From an uncultured Thiothrix sp. (GTDB lineage: Bacteria > Pseudomonadota > Gammaproteobacteria > Thiotrichales > Thiotrichaceae): a stretch of DNA of 64,000 bases. The stretch covers positions 1 through 64,000 of the forward strand of contig NZ_CALMZC010000002.1 of assembly GCF_937873765.1 (NCBI RefSeq), written 5' to 3'. This document shows, piece after piece, positions 36,205 through 46,094 of the stretch (the first letter of the stretch is position 1; the number at the start of each line of letters is the position of its first letter). The translations under genes and the position numbers were made by a program. The notes beneath the pieces were generated by a model, which did not search any database, was not told the DNA's origin, and saw nothing but the letters and a program-made list of their open reading frames with translations.

Positions 36205-37603
36205 GCGCTTTGCCCTCAGTTAAGGCTGACTCGCGCTGTTTTTTTAAATAAATAGCTGCTTGCACTGGATCGAGCGCAATTGCTTCACTAGCCGATAAAC
36301 CCGCTAGCACTTGCACTTGTTGGCTATCCACATCTTTTCCCAAGCGAATTTGGCGCAAAGAGGGTAAGCCTTGCGCATTGAGCACATACACGCCAATGAC
36401 TTCACTGCGAACCACCACAGCTTGTTTGGGAATCACTAGACTTTTCGCATCACCCATCACAAAGCCTACTTTTACAAACATCCCGGGATAGAGTTTTTCT
36501 TGTCCTGTTTCTAAATTAATTCGTACTTGGAAAGCATTGGTTTTCGGGTCGGCATAAGGAAAAATTGTCATTGATTTGACGGGGAGATAATCACCGCTAT
36601 CATCTGCCTGCACTACCGCTTTACCACGTGCACGTACTTGATTAATCATCCGTTGCGGTACTTCTACCACCACCCGTAACTCATCCAACGAAAGTCCAGT
36701 CATGATTGGAGTGCCCACATTGACCGTTTCACCCAGCTGCACATGGCGCTTGGTCACAATACCGCTATAGGGAGCAATTAAACTGGTATAAGCCAATACC
36801 TCAGTCGCTTGAGTGGCTTGGGCTTTGGCGGCTTCTTGATTGGCTTTGGATGCATCGACAGTCGCCGAAGCAGCCGCTAAAGCAGCATCGGCTGAACCTA
36901 CACGTGCAGTGGCAGCCTCTGTCAAGGAACGTGCTGAGGCAATTTGGGCTTTGGCTGATTCTGCTTGTGCTCGAGCCGCCGCCGCTTGAGCTTGGGCCGA
37001 ATTAACCCGTGCTTTTGCAGTTGAAAGCGCAGCTTCTGAACGATCATAATCGGCACGTGGAATTAAACGCCGTGCATAAATCTCGCTGATTCTATTGAAA
37101 TCGGCTTGAGCCTCTTTCAGCAAAGCTTGAGCCTCTTGTACCCCCGCTTGCGTTTGTTGCAAGTTAGCATTGGCTTGTTGACTAGCTGCTTGTGCACGCT
37201 GCTCTTCCGCTTTAGCTTGGCTTAAACCGGCTTTAGCCTCTGATAAACCTGCTTGAGCTTGACCTAAACTCGCTTTGGCTTGATTAGCCCCCGCAGTCGC
37301 CTCGCTAATGCCAGCCTTAGCTTGCTGTACACCGGCTTGCTGATTTTTAGAGCGAATTCTTGCAATCACGCTCCCCCGTTCGACACGATCATCTACATCA
37401 TAGGGCAACTCTTCAATGACACCATTGGTTTGTGCCGATACGGTCGATTCATTGACAGCCTCAAGATGTCCGTCTAAATATAGAAGCTCTGGAACAATTT
37501 GTTCAGAGACTTGCATGGTTTTTAGCGCTAAGTCATCCGATAAAGCATACTTATTAAAAATAAAAAATCCGACGATTAGCATGTATATCTGAGCTAACTT
37601 CAT
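36197..37603 (-). CDS. RND periplasmic adaptor with long heptad coiled coil
   Basis: 468 residues. N-terminal signal or anchor helix (about 5-20), split lipoyl-like domain (TNGVIEELPYDVDDRVERGS near 59-78 and LIAPYSGIVTKRHVQLGETV near 276), and beta-barrel region ending near VIPKQAVVVRS. Between the lipoyl halves lies an unusually regular alpha-hairpin: residues 94-170 are eleven consecutive heptads such as QAKAGIS, EATAGAN, QAKASLG. Joins the pump to an outer-membrane channel. First gene of the pump operon. Confidence 0.88.
   Translation of the reverse strand: MKLAQIYMLIVGFFIFNKYALSDDLALKTMQVSEQIVPELLYLDGHLEAVNESTVSAQTNGVIEELPYDVDDRVERGSVIARIRSKNQQAGVQQAKAGISEATAGANQAKASLGQAQAGLSEAKAGLSQAKAEEQRAQAASQQANANLQQTQAGVQEAQALLKEAQADFNRISEIYARRLIPRADYDRSEAALSTAKARVNSAQAQAAAARAQAESAKAQIASARSLTEAATARVGSADAALAAASATVDASKANQEAAKAQATQATEVLAYTSLIAPYSGIVTKRHVQLGETVNVGTPIMTGLSLDELRVVVEVPQRMINQVRARGKAVVQADDSGDYLPVKSMTIFPYADPKTNAFQVRINLETGQEKLYPGMFVKVGFVMGDAKSLVIPKQAVVVRSEVIGVYVLNAQGLPSLRQIRLGKDVDSQQVQVLAGLSASEAIALDPVQAAIYLKKQRESALTEGKAHE
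37094..37324 (-). repeat. In-frame 21-base degenerate repeats coding heptads
   Basis: Eleven tandem 21-base units in the adaptor gene encode seven-residue repeats with Ala at positions 2 and 4. Sequence is diverged between units, but the period is exact. Confidence 0.6.
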
Positions 37604-37713
37604 GTGATAATTACCCGCTAGAATAATTTAAACTCATCAAATATAGCATAAGATATTTAGAAAATTCTAATATACTTAAAAATCAAAGGAAGTCACGCAG
37701 AGGTATATGCATT

Positions 37714-38214
37714 ATGAAAACAACAGTAATTAGACTCTGTGCACTATCTGCTCTGTTATCCTGCATGATAGCGAACGTACAGGCGGAGATTTATAAATGG
37801 ACTGATGCTTCAGGCGCTGTGCATTACACACAAACTCCACCGCCTGATTTATCTAAAGCCAAAGATATTGCTCAAGATATTAGCTTATCGACTGGTAAAG
37901 CAACCCATGCCACCAAAACTGATGCGATGACTAAGTCTGAGGAGCAAGATAAAGACCCGTCTAAAGATGAAATGGAACGAGCTAAGGATGAAGGCGCTAA
38001 AAATGCAGAGAAGCATCGTCAATTCTGTGAACAGCAAAAATCCTCTCTGAAGCAATTACTATCCAATCCGGTCATTCGCTGGCGCTCCACCGAGAACGAA
38101 GAAAAAATTCTAAGTGCCAAAGAACGTGCTGATAAAATTGCTGAAATTGAGAAGAACGTCAAAGAACTCTGTAATTCTGACGTGCTACCTGAAAAAGTCA
38201 GTAAAGCACAATAA
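37714..38214 (+). CDS. DUF4124 domain secreted protein
   Basis: 166 residues with signal peptide cut after NVQA (about 24). The mature start EIYKWTDASGAVHYTQTPPP is the DUF4124 pattern common in gammaproteobacterial envelope proteins. The rest is charged and helical (KDEMERAKDEGAKNAEKH) with paired Cys near the end (RQFCEQQ and KELCNSD), a possible disulfide. Function of the family is unknown. It lies 101 bases before the thioredoxin-fusion gene. Confidence 0.8.
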   Translation: MKTTVIRLCALSALLSCMIANVQAEIYKWTDASGAVHYTQTPPPDLSKAKDIAQDISLSTGKATHATKTDAMTKSEEQDKDPSKDEMERAKDEGAKNAEKHRQFCEQQKSSLKQLLSNPVIRWRSTENEEKILSAKERADKIAEIEKNVKELCNSDVLPEKVSKAQ

Positions 38215-38263
38215 CTCTTAATTTACTCCCTGCAGGCATCAGGGATAATTTACAATTCCATAG

Positions 38264-38284
38264 GGTAGCCTACTCTAGGCTACC
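38264..38284 (+). terminator. Hairpin between DUF4124 gene and TlpA-fusion gene
   Basis: Perfect 9-bp stem GGTAGCCTA / TAGGCTACC with a CTC loop. A second small hairpin CCCTG / CAGGG is at 38228-38244. No T-run, so partial termination at best. Confidence 0.4.
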
Positions 38285-38315
38285 TGCTGGGCTGCATAAC
38301 TCTATAGAAAAGTAA

Positions 38316-39566
38316 ATGATCCGAATAAATTACTGGTTAGCAATTGCTGTACTTCTGTTCAGCCAATCGCTAACACCTGCTATTGCGATTGAACAAGCTG
38401 ATGAAAGCGTAAAAGTCACTTTATCAGGGCAATTAGAAACCTCAATTCATCGTTTTGGTGAAGCTCCACGCCGCATCCTGTGGATCTCTAGTACTGAAAC
38501 ACAAACTGTAGACTTTAGTTTAGCCAAACAATTGGCAGCGGCTGATTTAGAAATTTGGCTAACGCCTTTACAGGGCACAAGCAAGACTTCTCAAACACCT
38601 AAAGAACTGTCCTCAGCCCAACTGGCTGAATTAATTCAGGAATCCTTACCTAGTAAAACCGAGAATAAACTTTATATTTTCAGCACTGGCGAGCAAGCCA
38701 AAGCAGCCGTAGAAAGTTTAAAAACTTGGCAAGACGCACGCGGTAGCTCTAAGCAGCTAGCGGGGCTGATCCTTGCCTATCCTGAACTAACGCTGGGTAA
38801 AACTAAACAAGCAGATCCACAATTTATTGAAGCTGCCTATCAACTAAAGCTACCGATTTATCTATTCCAGCCCACTAAAAAGCTTAATTTAACAGCGCTT
38901 GAAGGTTTAGTTGCTGCGTTTGAAAAAGCAGGCAGCATAGTCTATGCCGAAGTGGTGAATGATGTTGCAGCCGGATATCTGCAGCGTGAGGCAAGTTCAG
39001 AAGAAGAAGCTTTACAAGCTAGTGTATTTCCAGCTCAATTCACTCAAGCGCTCGATAAACTAGGTGAAGCTGCTAGCCAACTATCTGTGGCTAAAACAGA
39101 AACAACCGATGAGCAAACGCTACAAGAACATCCAACCAAAGAAATAGCACCTGAACTGCGTTTGACTGACCTCAATGGAAAAATGCAGGATTTAAAGGAT
39201 TATCGTGGCAAAATCGTGCTTCTAAACTTCTGGGCTACTTGGTGCCCACCTTGTATCAAAGAAATTCCATCATTGAATAATTTGCAGACGCGATTCTCTC
39301 AAAAGGAGTTCGTCGTGCTGAGTGTCGATGTGGGTGAGGAACCAAAAGATATTCAAGCCTTCTTAGAGCATCTACCTGCGGACTATCCGGTTTTGGTGGA
39401 TAGTACCAGTAGCTCCACTGAACCTTGGCAATTGAAAGCTTTCCCTAGCACTTATGTCATTGATCGCAAAGGACAGCTGCGCTATATGTACTTTGGAGGC
39501 TTAGAATGGGATGAGCCAGAAATTATTAAGTTTTTAGAGAAAAATTTAGAGGTGGTGGCAAAATAA
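38316..39566 (+). CDS. Exported hydrolase-like/TlpA thioredoxin fusion
   Basis: 416 residues with a signal peptide ending TPAIAIE (about 24). The C-terminal part (from about 277) is a TlpA/ResA-type thioredoxin: LRLTDLNGKMQDLKDYRGK and the redox motif WCPPC at 309-313, with FPSTYVIDRKGQL. The N-terminal 250 residues look like an alpha/beta-hydrolase fold (RRILWISSTET, LYIFSTGEQAKAAVESL, LAGLILAYPEL) in which the nucleophile elbow reads FSTGE and no acid-His pair is obvious. Expected in the periplasm as a thiol-disulfide reductase fused to a probably non-catalytic sensor or binding domain. Confidence 0.75.
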   Translation: MIRINYWLAIAVLLFSQSLTPAIAIEQADESVKVTLSGQLETSIHRFGEAPRRILWISSTETQTVDFSLAKQLAAADLEIWLTPLQGTSKTSQTPKELSSAQLAELIQESLPSKTENKLYIFSTGEQAKAAVESLKTWQDARGSSKQLAGLILAYPELTLGKTKQADPQFIEAAYQLKLPIYLFQPTKKLNLTALEGLVAAFEKAGSIVYAEVVNDVAAGYLQREASSEEEALQASVFPAQFTQALDKLGEAASQLSVAKTETTDEQTLQEHPTKEIAPELRLTDLNGKMQDLKDYRGKIVLLNFWATWCPPCIKEIPSLNNLQTRFSQKEFVVLSVDVGEEPKDIQAFLEHLPADYPVLVDSTSSSTEPWQLKAFPSTYVIDRKGQLRYMYFGGLEWDEPEIIKFLEKNLEVVAK

Positions 39567-39567
39567 T

Positions 39568-39602
39568 TGCATCCTTACTAAAGGTTTAGCTGCAAGGATG
39601 CA
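39568..39602. terminator. Hairpin between convergent TlpA-fusion gene and ppnP
   Basis: Perfect 9-bp arms TGCATCCTT (39568-39576) and AAGGATGCA (39594-39602) with a 17-base loop, immediately after the stop of the upstream gene. Confidence 0.4.
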
Positions 39603-39617
39603 GTGGCTCTGCGATAA

Positions 39618-39929
39618 TTAACTGTAATGGCAGACATAGTGGGTAGGTTCAATGACTTCAATATCAAATGAAGTATTCGCACCCACCGAAAATGCTTGCC
39701 CACCTGTATAGTCTTGCCATTGTTCAGAGCCTGCCAAGCGCACACGGCAATGTCCCTGCTGAATCTCCATCACTTCCGGAGCAGCAGTACCAAAAGTTAA
39801 AGTAGCAGGCAAAATAACCCCTACACTTTTACGTGTGCCATCGGCTGTAAAAAAGATATAGCTGATACATTTACCCTCAAAATACACATTAGCAGTAGTT
39901 TGGAGGCGGACATTTTCAATGTGGCTCAT
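39618..39929 (-). CDS. ppnP: Pyrimidine/purine nucleoside phosphorylase
   Basis: About 103 residues from the ATG at 39929, which has AAGGA 8 bases upstream. The 14 codons further upstream look non-coding. Small cupin-fold enzyme (formerly DUF1255) that splits nucleosides with phosphate. Diagnostic: NVYFEGKCISY, the segment VGVILPATLTFGTAAPEVME, and FSVGANTSFDIEV then YVCHY at the end. Single gene, convergent to the TlpA-fusion gene. Confidence 0.9.
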   Translation of the reverse strand: MSHIENVRLQTTANVYFEGKCISYIFFTADGTRKSVGVILPATLTFGTAAPEVMEIQQGHCRVRLAGSEQWQDYTGGQAFSVGANTSFDIEVIEPTHYVCHYS

Positions 39930-40118
39930 AAAGTTGATCCTTAACAAAATACAATAGGAATAAGTACCCATTGGAAGGGTAAGAAAAAGCGTAGGCAGTG
40001 TAACAGTAGCATCCTCGGCTTGGAATATGTACCAGCCTCCCCCTACACCTAAGACCTATATCGACCATCACAACGGTCTAGAACAACTAGAACTAGCACC
40101 CACTTATTAGGATTAAGC

Positions 40119-40760
40119 ATGCAGGCTTTAAATAAATTAACAGCGCAGGACATTAGTAGGCGCTTACAAGCAGTGAACCCTCAGCGTAGTTTTGATGTAC
40201 CCAGCAATTTAATCAGCGACCAGTTTCGCGAGGCTGCGGTCTTAGTACCGTTTGTGCGCCTACGGGATGAATGGCAGTTATTGTATATTCGGCGCGCGTG
40301 TTCGGAACGTGACCGACATAGTGGACAGGTAGCGTTTGCAGGCGGAAAACGTGACCCACATGACCCTAATTTATACAGTACCGCTCTACGCGAGGCTCAA
40401 GAAGAAATTGGGATTAACCCGCAAGATGTGAGCATTCTAGGGCATTTAAGCGCTCACCATAGCATTAGCAATTTCAAAATCACTCCTGTCGTTGCTCAAG
40501 TACCTTGGCCTTACTCTCTACAACTGCAGCACAGTGAAGTCGACCGTGCATTTACGATTCCCTTAACTTGGTTAGCTGACCCGCGTAATCATGAACTGCA
40601 TTTGCGTGAATTAAAAGGCACTAATGTTCCAGTAGTTTACTTCAAAGAATATGATGGCGAACTGTTGTGGGGTGCTACAGCAAGGATGACTTTAAATCTG
40701 TTGCATATGCTAGGGGTAGATTTTAGTACATTAGACCAGCCTATAGCTAAAGCTGCTTGA
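40119..40760 (+). CDS. Nudix hydrolase, CoA pyrophosphatase (NudL-like)
   Basis: 213 residues. The segment LLYIRRACSERDRHSGQVAF then AGGKRDPHDPNLY is the UPF0035/NudL signature ahead of the Nudix helix ALREAQEEIGI (about 89-99). Members split CoA and its derivatives into phosphopantetheine and 3',5'-ADP. C-terminal WGATARMTLNLL is also typical. Single gene, convergent to gyrA with a strong hairpin between. Confidence 0.85.
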   Translation: MQALNKLTAQDISRRLQAVNPQRSFDVPSNLISDQFREAAVLVPFVRLRDEWQLLYIRRACSERDRHSGQVAFAGGKRDPHDPNLYSTALREAQEEIGINPQDVSILGHLSAHHSISNFKITPVVAQVPWPYSLQLQHSEVDRAFTIPLTWLADPRNHELHLRELKGTNVPVVYFKEYDGELLWGATARMTLNLLHMLGVDFSTLDQPIAKAA

Positions 40761-40779
40761 AAGGACTTAATTGAAACCC

Positions 40780-40807
40780 GAGGCATCTATTGAGCTATAG
40801 ATGCCTC
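40780..40807. terminator. Bidirectional hairpin between nudL-like gene and gyrA
   Basis: Perfect 11-bp stem GAGGCATCTAT / ATAGATGCCTC, 6-base loop, between the convergent stops. Poor T-run on both strands. Confidence 0.55.
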
Positions 40808-40817
40808 TAAAACTAGC

Positions 40818-43388
40818 TTATTCGCTGCTGTCACCTTCGGTATCTTCTAAATCAGGATCCTCATCACCGGTGCTAAAGATCGGAGCAATTTGTACTAATT
40901 TCTCGCCTTCATTTAAGCGAATTAAAGTCACACCTTGCGTGTTACGCCCGACTAAAGACACTTGTGCGACGGGCGTTCTGACTAACACCCCGCCATTGGT
41001 AATGAGCATAATCTGATTACCCTCAGTGACTTGTACCGCACCAATAGCCCGTCCATTACGCTCAGAGGTTTGAATGGCAATCACGCCCATGCCACCACGA
41101 GCTTGTGCTAAGAATTCATCCACCCGAGTACGTTTACCATAACCATTTTCGGTTGCCGTTAGAATCTCACCCTCACCCAGAATAATCAGAGCATTAACCT
41201 GTTGATCATCTTCTAATTTAATCCCACGTACACCGGCAGCACCCCGTCCCATTGCGCGCACATCACTTTCAGGGAAACGAATCGCTTTACCGGCTGAAGT
41301 AAATAGCATGACTTCATTCGAGCCATTGGTGAGAGCCACATCGACTAAGTAATCATCGCGTAAATCAATCGCAATAATCCCCGTATTACGTGGCCGCGAG
41401 AATTCTTTAAGTGGTGTCTTTTTCACCGTGCCATTCGAGGTCACCATGAAGATAAACTTGTCTTCTGCATACTCTCGAATCGGCAGAATCGCATTGATAC
41501 GCTCGCCCTCTTCCAAAGGCAATAGATTGACCATGGGTCGCCCACGTGAATTACGGCTAGCAAGGGGTAATTGATAAACCTTGAGCCAATACATGCGCCC
41601 CCGACTAGAGAAACACAGAATCGTATCGTGCGTACTGGCGACAAAGAGTTTTTCAATGAAATCCTCTTCTTTCATGGTCGTCGCCGTTTTGCCACGTCCA
41701 CCACGGCGTTGGGCACGATAAGTATCTAAAGGCTGCGCTTTTGCATAGCCTTCATGCGATAGCGTAACGACTACCTCTTCATCAGCGATTAAATCTTCCA
41801 GACTTAAATCTTCACCAATTACATTAATTTCAGTGCGGCGCTTATCACTATAAGTCTCACGCAGCTCTAGCAATTCATCACGAATCACCTGCATTAAACG
41901 CTCAGGATTACTTAAAATATCCAGTAAATCCGCGATCCGCTCTAGAAGCTCACGATACTCTTCAAGGATTTTATCTTTCTCTAAGCCTGTTAAGCGATGC
42001 AGGCGCAGATCAAGAATCGCTTGGGCTTGTTCTTCAGAGAGCCAATATTGGCCTTCACGCAAACCTAAAGCAGCATCTAAATCATCAGGTCGGGACAGTT
42101 CTGCACCTGAGCGCATGAGCATCTCCGATACAATCCCCGGACTCCAACCACGCTTCATTAAGCCCTCTTTCGCTTCGACAGGACTGGCTGCACGTTTGAT
42201 TAAATCAATAATCTCATCGATGTTTGAAAGCGCAACGGCTAAACCTTCTAAAATATGTGCGCGCTCACGTGCTTTGCGTAGATTAAAAATCGTGCGGCGA
42301 GTCACTACTTCGCGGCGATGCCGTAAGAACGCTTCGAGAATCTGTTTTAAATTGAGTAATTTTGGCTGAGCCTCGACCAAAGCCACCATGTTAATCCCGA
42401 ACACGGTTTGCATCTGCGTTTGCTTATACAGATTATTCAGCAGCACTTCGGCCGATTCGCCACGCTTGACTTCAATGACCATACGCATACCGTCTTTATC
42501 AGACTCATCGCGTAGCTCAGAAATGCCTTCGATTTTCTTATCTTTAACCAGCTCAGCAATCTTTTCTAAGAGCCGTGCTTTATTCACTTGGTAAGGCAGT
42601 TCGTGGACGACAATCGTTTCACGCCCTGTCTTTTCATGAGTCTCGACTTCAGCACGGGCACGTACATAAATCCGCCCACGCCCTGTGTGGTAAGCCTCTC
42701 GAATCCCACGTGAGCCATTGATAATCCCTGCGGTGGGGAAATCAGGCCCTGGTACATATTCCATCAGATCATCAATTTCCAACTCTGGATTATTGATGAG
42801 TGCTAAGCAGGCATTGACCACTTCGGTAAGATTATGAGGTGGAATATTGGTCGCCATCCCTACCGCAATCCCTGAAGAACCATTCACTAAGAGATTCGGC
42901 ACACGGGTCGGGAAAACGGCTGGCTCTTGTTCAGCGCCATCATAGTTAGGGACAAAATTAACGGTTTCTTTATCAATATCGGCTAATAGCTCATGCGCAA
43001 TCTTAGACATTCGTACTTCGGTATAACGCATTGCCGCTGGCGCGTCACCATCCACCGAACCAAAGTTACCTTGACCATCCGCGAGCATATAGCGCAAGGA
43101 AAAGGGTTGAGCCATGCGCACAACCGCATCATAAACAGCAGTGTCACCATGTGGATGGTATTTACCAATCACATCACCGACGACACGTGCTGATTTTTTA
43201 TAGGGTTTATTCCAATCATTGCCCAACTCACTCATCGCATACAGCACACGACGATGCACCGGTTTTAAGCCATCACGCACGTCCGGCAGCGCACGTCCAA
43301 CGATAACACTCATCGCATAGTCCAGATAGGACTGACGCATTTCATCTTCGAGGTTAACCGAAATAACTTCCTTGGCAAAAGCAGCCAT
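40818..43388 (-). CDS. gyrA: DNA gyrase subunit A
   Basis: About 856 residues from the ATG at 43388; a TTG 21 bases upstream opens the frame slightly further. Cuts and rejoins DNA to add negative supercoils. Active-site Tyr in [11 protein letters not shown], and the GyrA box form QRRGGRGK marks it as gyrase rather than ParC. In the quinolone-determining region [15 protein letters not shown] the residue equal to E. coli Ser83 is Thr and Asp87 is kept. The acidic tail [14 protein letters not shown] is normal for GyrA. Confidence 0.96.
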   Translation of the reverse strand: MAAFAKEVISVNLEDEMRQSYLDYAMSVIVGRALPDVRDGLKPVHRRVLYAMSELGNDWNKPYKKSARVVGDVIGKYHPHGDTAVYDAVVRMAQPFSLRYMLADGQGNFGSVDGDAPAAMRYTEVRMSKIAHELLADIDKETVNFVPNYDGAEQEPAVFPTRVPNLLVNGSSGIAVGMATNIPPHNLTEVVNACLALINNPELEIDDLMEYVPGPDFPTAGIINGSRGIREAYHTGRGRIYVRARAEVETHEKTGRETIVVHELPYQVNKARLLEKIAELVKDKKIEGISELRDESDKDGMRMVIEVKRGESAEVLLNNLYKQTQMQTVFGINMVALVEAQPKLLNLKQILEAFLRHRREVVTRRTIFNLRKARERAHILEGLAVALSNIDEIIDLIKRAASPVEAKEGLMKRGWSPGIVSEMLMRSGAELSRPDDLDAALGLREGQYWLSEEQAQAILDLRLHRLTGLEKDKILEEYRELLERIADLLDILSNPERLMQVIRDELLELRETYSDKRRTEINVIGEDLSLEDLIADEEVVVTLSHEGYAKAQPLDTYRAQRRGGRGKTATTMKEEDFIEKLFVASTHDTILCFSSRGRMYWLKVYQLPLASRNSRGRPMVNLLPLEEGERINAILPIREYAEDKFIFMVTSNGTVKKTPLKEFSRPRNTGIIAIDLRDDYLVDVALTNGSNEVMLFTSAGKAIRFPESDVRAMGRGAAGVRGIKLEDDQQVNALIILGEGEILTATENGYGKRTRVDEFLAQARGGMGVIAIQTSERNGRAIGAVQVTEGNQIMLITNGGVLVRTPVAQVSLVGRNTQGVTLIRLNEGEKLVQIAPIFSTGDEDPDLEDTEGDSSE

Positions 43389-43532
43389 ATTTATTGTTCG
43401 ACCGTTCAAGATAGAGGCGGCTATTGTACCAGAAAAAGCTTAAAAAAGGACAAAATACACGGCTGAAACTCACGTGGAATGCGGTTCAAAGGGCATTATT
43501 TTAAGTCTGAACTCGGTAGTTTTACTTTAGAC

Positions 43533-44726
43533 TTAGCGTTGATCCAAAGCAGAGTGCTGAATTTTAAAACTCATTAAGACCACACCCATTCCAGCGACTC
43601 CTAACGCCAACAAAGCTAAGCGTAAACCAATGAAATCAGCCAAATGACCAATCAAAGAAGGGCCTAATAAAAAGCCGATATAACCCAAAATAGTAATGAC
43701 TGAAATCACCTGCCCTGCTTGTTTGGGAGCAATATCACCGGCTAATGAAAAGACAATGGGCACAACTGCTGCCAGTGCTAAGCCAGCAATTAAGAAGCCC
43801 GTCAGAATAATCAGCGGATATAAAGTGCTCACAGAAAGCAAAATGCCTACGGCTGCCATGATCCCTGAAACCCTTAACACCCAACGCCGCCGCCAATGCA
43901 ATAAAATCCAACCTGAGCCTAAGCGTCCGATCATCATGGCAAAATGAAATACTGCAGGCCCTGCCGCCCCAATCATCGTTGGCAAATCTAAAGACAAGCG
44001 TAAATACACCGCTGACCACATTTCTAAAGTGCCTTCCGAGAAAAAGGTTAGACCCGTGATAGTTGCTAATAGAAGTAAAATAGGAGTCCTAAATAAAACC
44101 GCACGACTTGTAAGCGTGACTTCGGCCTGAGACTCTTGTTGATGGTGACTAATTAAACGATCTAACTTAGCACTCAAGGCATAAATGAAGCCTAAGAGAA
44201 TGAGTAAACCCGCGACTAGCAAATAAACTGTGCGAAACTCTAAACCTGTAAATAAGAGAAAACCAGTCGTCAAAGCCGCTACTGCTGCCATCCCGCTATA
44301 TCCAGCATGAAAAAAGCTCATGCGCGTATCACCGGTGTTCTGCTCGTAATTAACCGCCGCCGCATTGATACCTACATCTAAAGCACCTGAAGAGGCCATT
44401 AAGCAGATAATGGAAATCAGTAGTAACGGATAGCTGTTCACCCAATGAAAGGACGCATAGGCTAAAGCAGAGCAGAAGATACTAATCAACATTAAACGGC
44501 GCGCACCCCAACGATCCGCTAAGCGCCCTGTAAGAAGCATGGCAGGAAAAGATCCCACCACGCCTAAAGTCAAGGTTAAGCCCAGTTGACCTGAGCTTAA
44601 CTCAAAAGAACGCTGCAAATCAGCCATCATGACTTGCCAAGAGCCGAAAATAGCACCCAAGGCAAAAAAACCACTGATCACCAACCAAAAGGCTAAGCGT
44701 TGCAAGCTTAAGTATCCATCCGCCAA
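43533..44726 (-). CDS. MFS transporter
   Basis: 397 residues with about 12 membrane helices, a major-facilitator transporter. The loop 2-3 motif GRLADRWGARRLML is clear. Start is uncertain: TTG at 44726 overlaps glgC by 19 bases, and TTG at 44705 has GGATGGA upstream. The substrate cannot be read. It is last in line after the sugar-catabolism genes, so sugar or sugar-acid transport is possible, but no specific signature supports it. Confidence 0.8.
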   Translation of the reverse strand: MADGYLSLQRLAFWLVISGFFALGAIFGSWQVMMADLQRSFELSSGQLGLTLTLGVVGSFPAMLLTGRLADRWGARRLMLISIFCSALAYASFHWVNSYPLLLISIICLMASSGALDVGINAAAVNYEQNTGDTRMSFFHAGYSGMAAVAALTTGFLLFTGLEFRTVYLLVAGLLILLGFIYALSAKLDRLISHHQQESQAEVTLTSRAVLFRTPILLLLATITGLTFFSEGTLEMWSAVYLRLSLDLPTMIGAAGPAVFHFAMMIGRLGSGWILLHWRRRWVLRVSGIMAAVGILLSVSTLYPLIILTGFLIAGLALAAVVPIVFSLAGDIAPKQAGQVISVITILGYIGFLLGPSLIGHLADFIGLRLALLALGVAGMGVVLMSFKIQHSALDQR

Positions 44727-46033
44727 ATATGTTCTTTATCGCGGCTACTTAAAGACTGCCCGAGCATTTCGAGCGTTACTAGCACAATACCTTCATCAGT
44801 GACATAAAAACGTTTTTTATCTTCTTCTAGATTCTCACCAATCACCGTACCATCTGGAATCACACAGCCTTTATCAACGATCACTTTAGTGAGGCGACAA
44901 TTACTTCCAATACTCACTTTCGGCAAAATAATACTGTCCTTGACCAAAGAATTATTGCCAATCGTAACTGCAAAGAAAGTCACTGAACGCTTCATGCGTG
45001 CCCCAGACAGGATACAACCTGCGGAGACTAAAGAATCAATCGCCTCTCCCCGCCGTCCATCTTCATCAAATACGAATTTTGCAGGTGGATATTGAGGCTG
45101 GTAAGTCCAAATAGGCCACAAACGGTCATACAGATTTAGCTCTGGCTCAACCGCACACAGCTCCATGTTAGCTTTCCAGTAGGAATATACTGTACCCACG
45201 TCACGCCAGTAAGCTGGCTCACCCGTTCTTTCATTACGGAAAGCATAGGCTTGTGCTTTAGCTGTATGAATATGATTTGGGATAATATCTTTGCCGAAAT
45301 CGTGCGAAGAATCATCACTCAACGCGTCTTCACTTAGCGTTCTAAATAAAAATTCGCGGGAGAACACATAAATACCCATTGACGCGAGTGCAACGCCGGG
45401 TTTTCCCGGCATATGCTCTGGCTGTTTAGGCTTTTCAGTGAATTTGGTGATACGCATATCGGTATCCACCGACATCACCCCAAATCCAGTTGCTTCTTCC
45501 ACGGGAACCTCAATACAACCCACTGTGAAATCAGCCCCTGAAAGCACATGCTTCACCAGCATATCGGAGTAGTCCATTTTATAAATATGATCACCCCCTA
45601 AGACGATGACATATTCAGGATCATGCCGATGCAGGATATCTAAGTTTTGATAAAGTGCATCGGCTGTACCTTGATACCACTCTTTCTTTTCCGTGCGCTG
45701 TTGGGCAGGGAGAATTTCTACGAACTCACCAATCTCAGCCCGCATAAAATTCCATGCACGCTGCATATGGCGAATAAGAGAATCCGACTTGTATTGTGTC
45801 AAAACACCAATCCGACGAATTCCCGAATTGACACAATTAGATAAAGCAAAATCAATAATGCGGTATTTGCCACCAAAAGGCACTGCTGGTTTAGCACGAC
45901 GGTGAGTCAGATTCTTTAAGCGTGAACCTTCTCCCCCTGCTAGCACTAAAGCCAAAGTGTTGCGGCTTAATTCCCGCGCCAAATTTGGGCGGGAAAAGTC
46001 CATACGACCTGAATTATTATCTATATCACTCAT
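44708..46033 (-). CDS. glgC: Glucose-1-phosphate adenylyltransferase
   Basis: 441 residues. Makes ADP-glucose for glycogen synthesis. Seen: LALVLAGGEGSRLKNLTHRR, PAVPFGGKYRIIDFALSN, VIVLGGDHIYKMDYSDML and the left-handed helix repeats at the C-terminus. The allosteric region is intact, so control by glycolytic intermediates is expected. Strong GAGGAGG ribosome site. Other glg genes are not in the window. It follows pyk by 61 bases and overlaps the MFS gene. Confidence 0.95.
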   Translation of the reverse strand: MSDIDNNSGRMDFSRPNLARELSRNTLALVLAGGEGSRLKNLTHRRAKPAVPFGGKYRIIDFALSNCVNSGIRRIGVLTQYKSDSLIRHMQRAWNFMRAEIGEFVEILPAQQRTEKKEWYQGTADALYQNLDILHRHDPEYVIVLGGDHIYKMDYSDMLVKHVLSGADFTVGCIEVPVEEATGFGVMSVDTDMRITKFTEKPKQPEHMPGKPGVALASMGIYVFSREFLFRTLSEDALSDDSSHDFGKDIIPNHIHTAKAQAYAFRNERTGEPAYWRDVGTVYSYWKANMELCAVEPELNLYDRLWPIWTYQPQYPPAKFVFDEDGRRGEAIDSLVSAGCILSGARMKRSVTFFAVTIGNNSLVKDSIILPKVSIGSNCRLTKVIVDKGCVIPDGTVIGENLEEDKKRFYVTDEGIVLVTLEMLGQSLSSRDKEHIWRMDT

Positions 46034-46094
46034 GCTAACCTCCTCTGGTATCTAACTTGACAGCCTCCACTGTTAAAACATTGCGGCTATCTGC

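Noticed and set aside
43136..43170. GyrA Thr in place of Ser83 as a quinolone-resistance mutation
   Set aside because: Thr is the natural residue at this position in some susceptible gammaproteobacteria, so it is not evidence of resistance.
42993..43306. Short plus-strand ORFs opposite gyrA
   Set aside because: Shadows of a conserved housekeeping gene.
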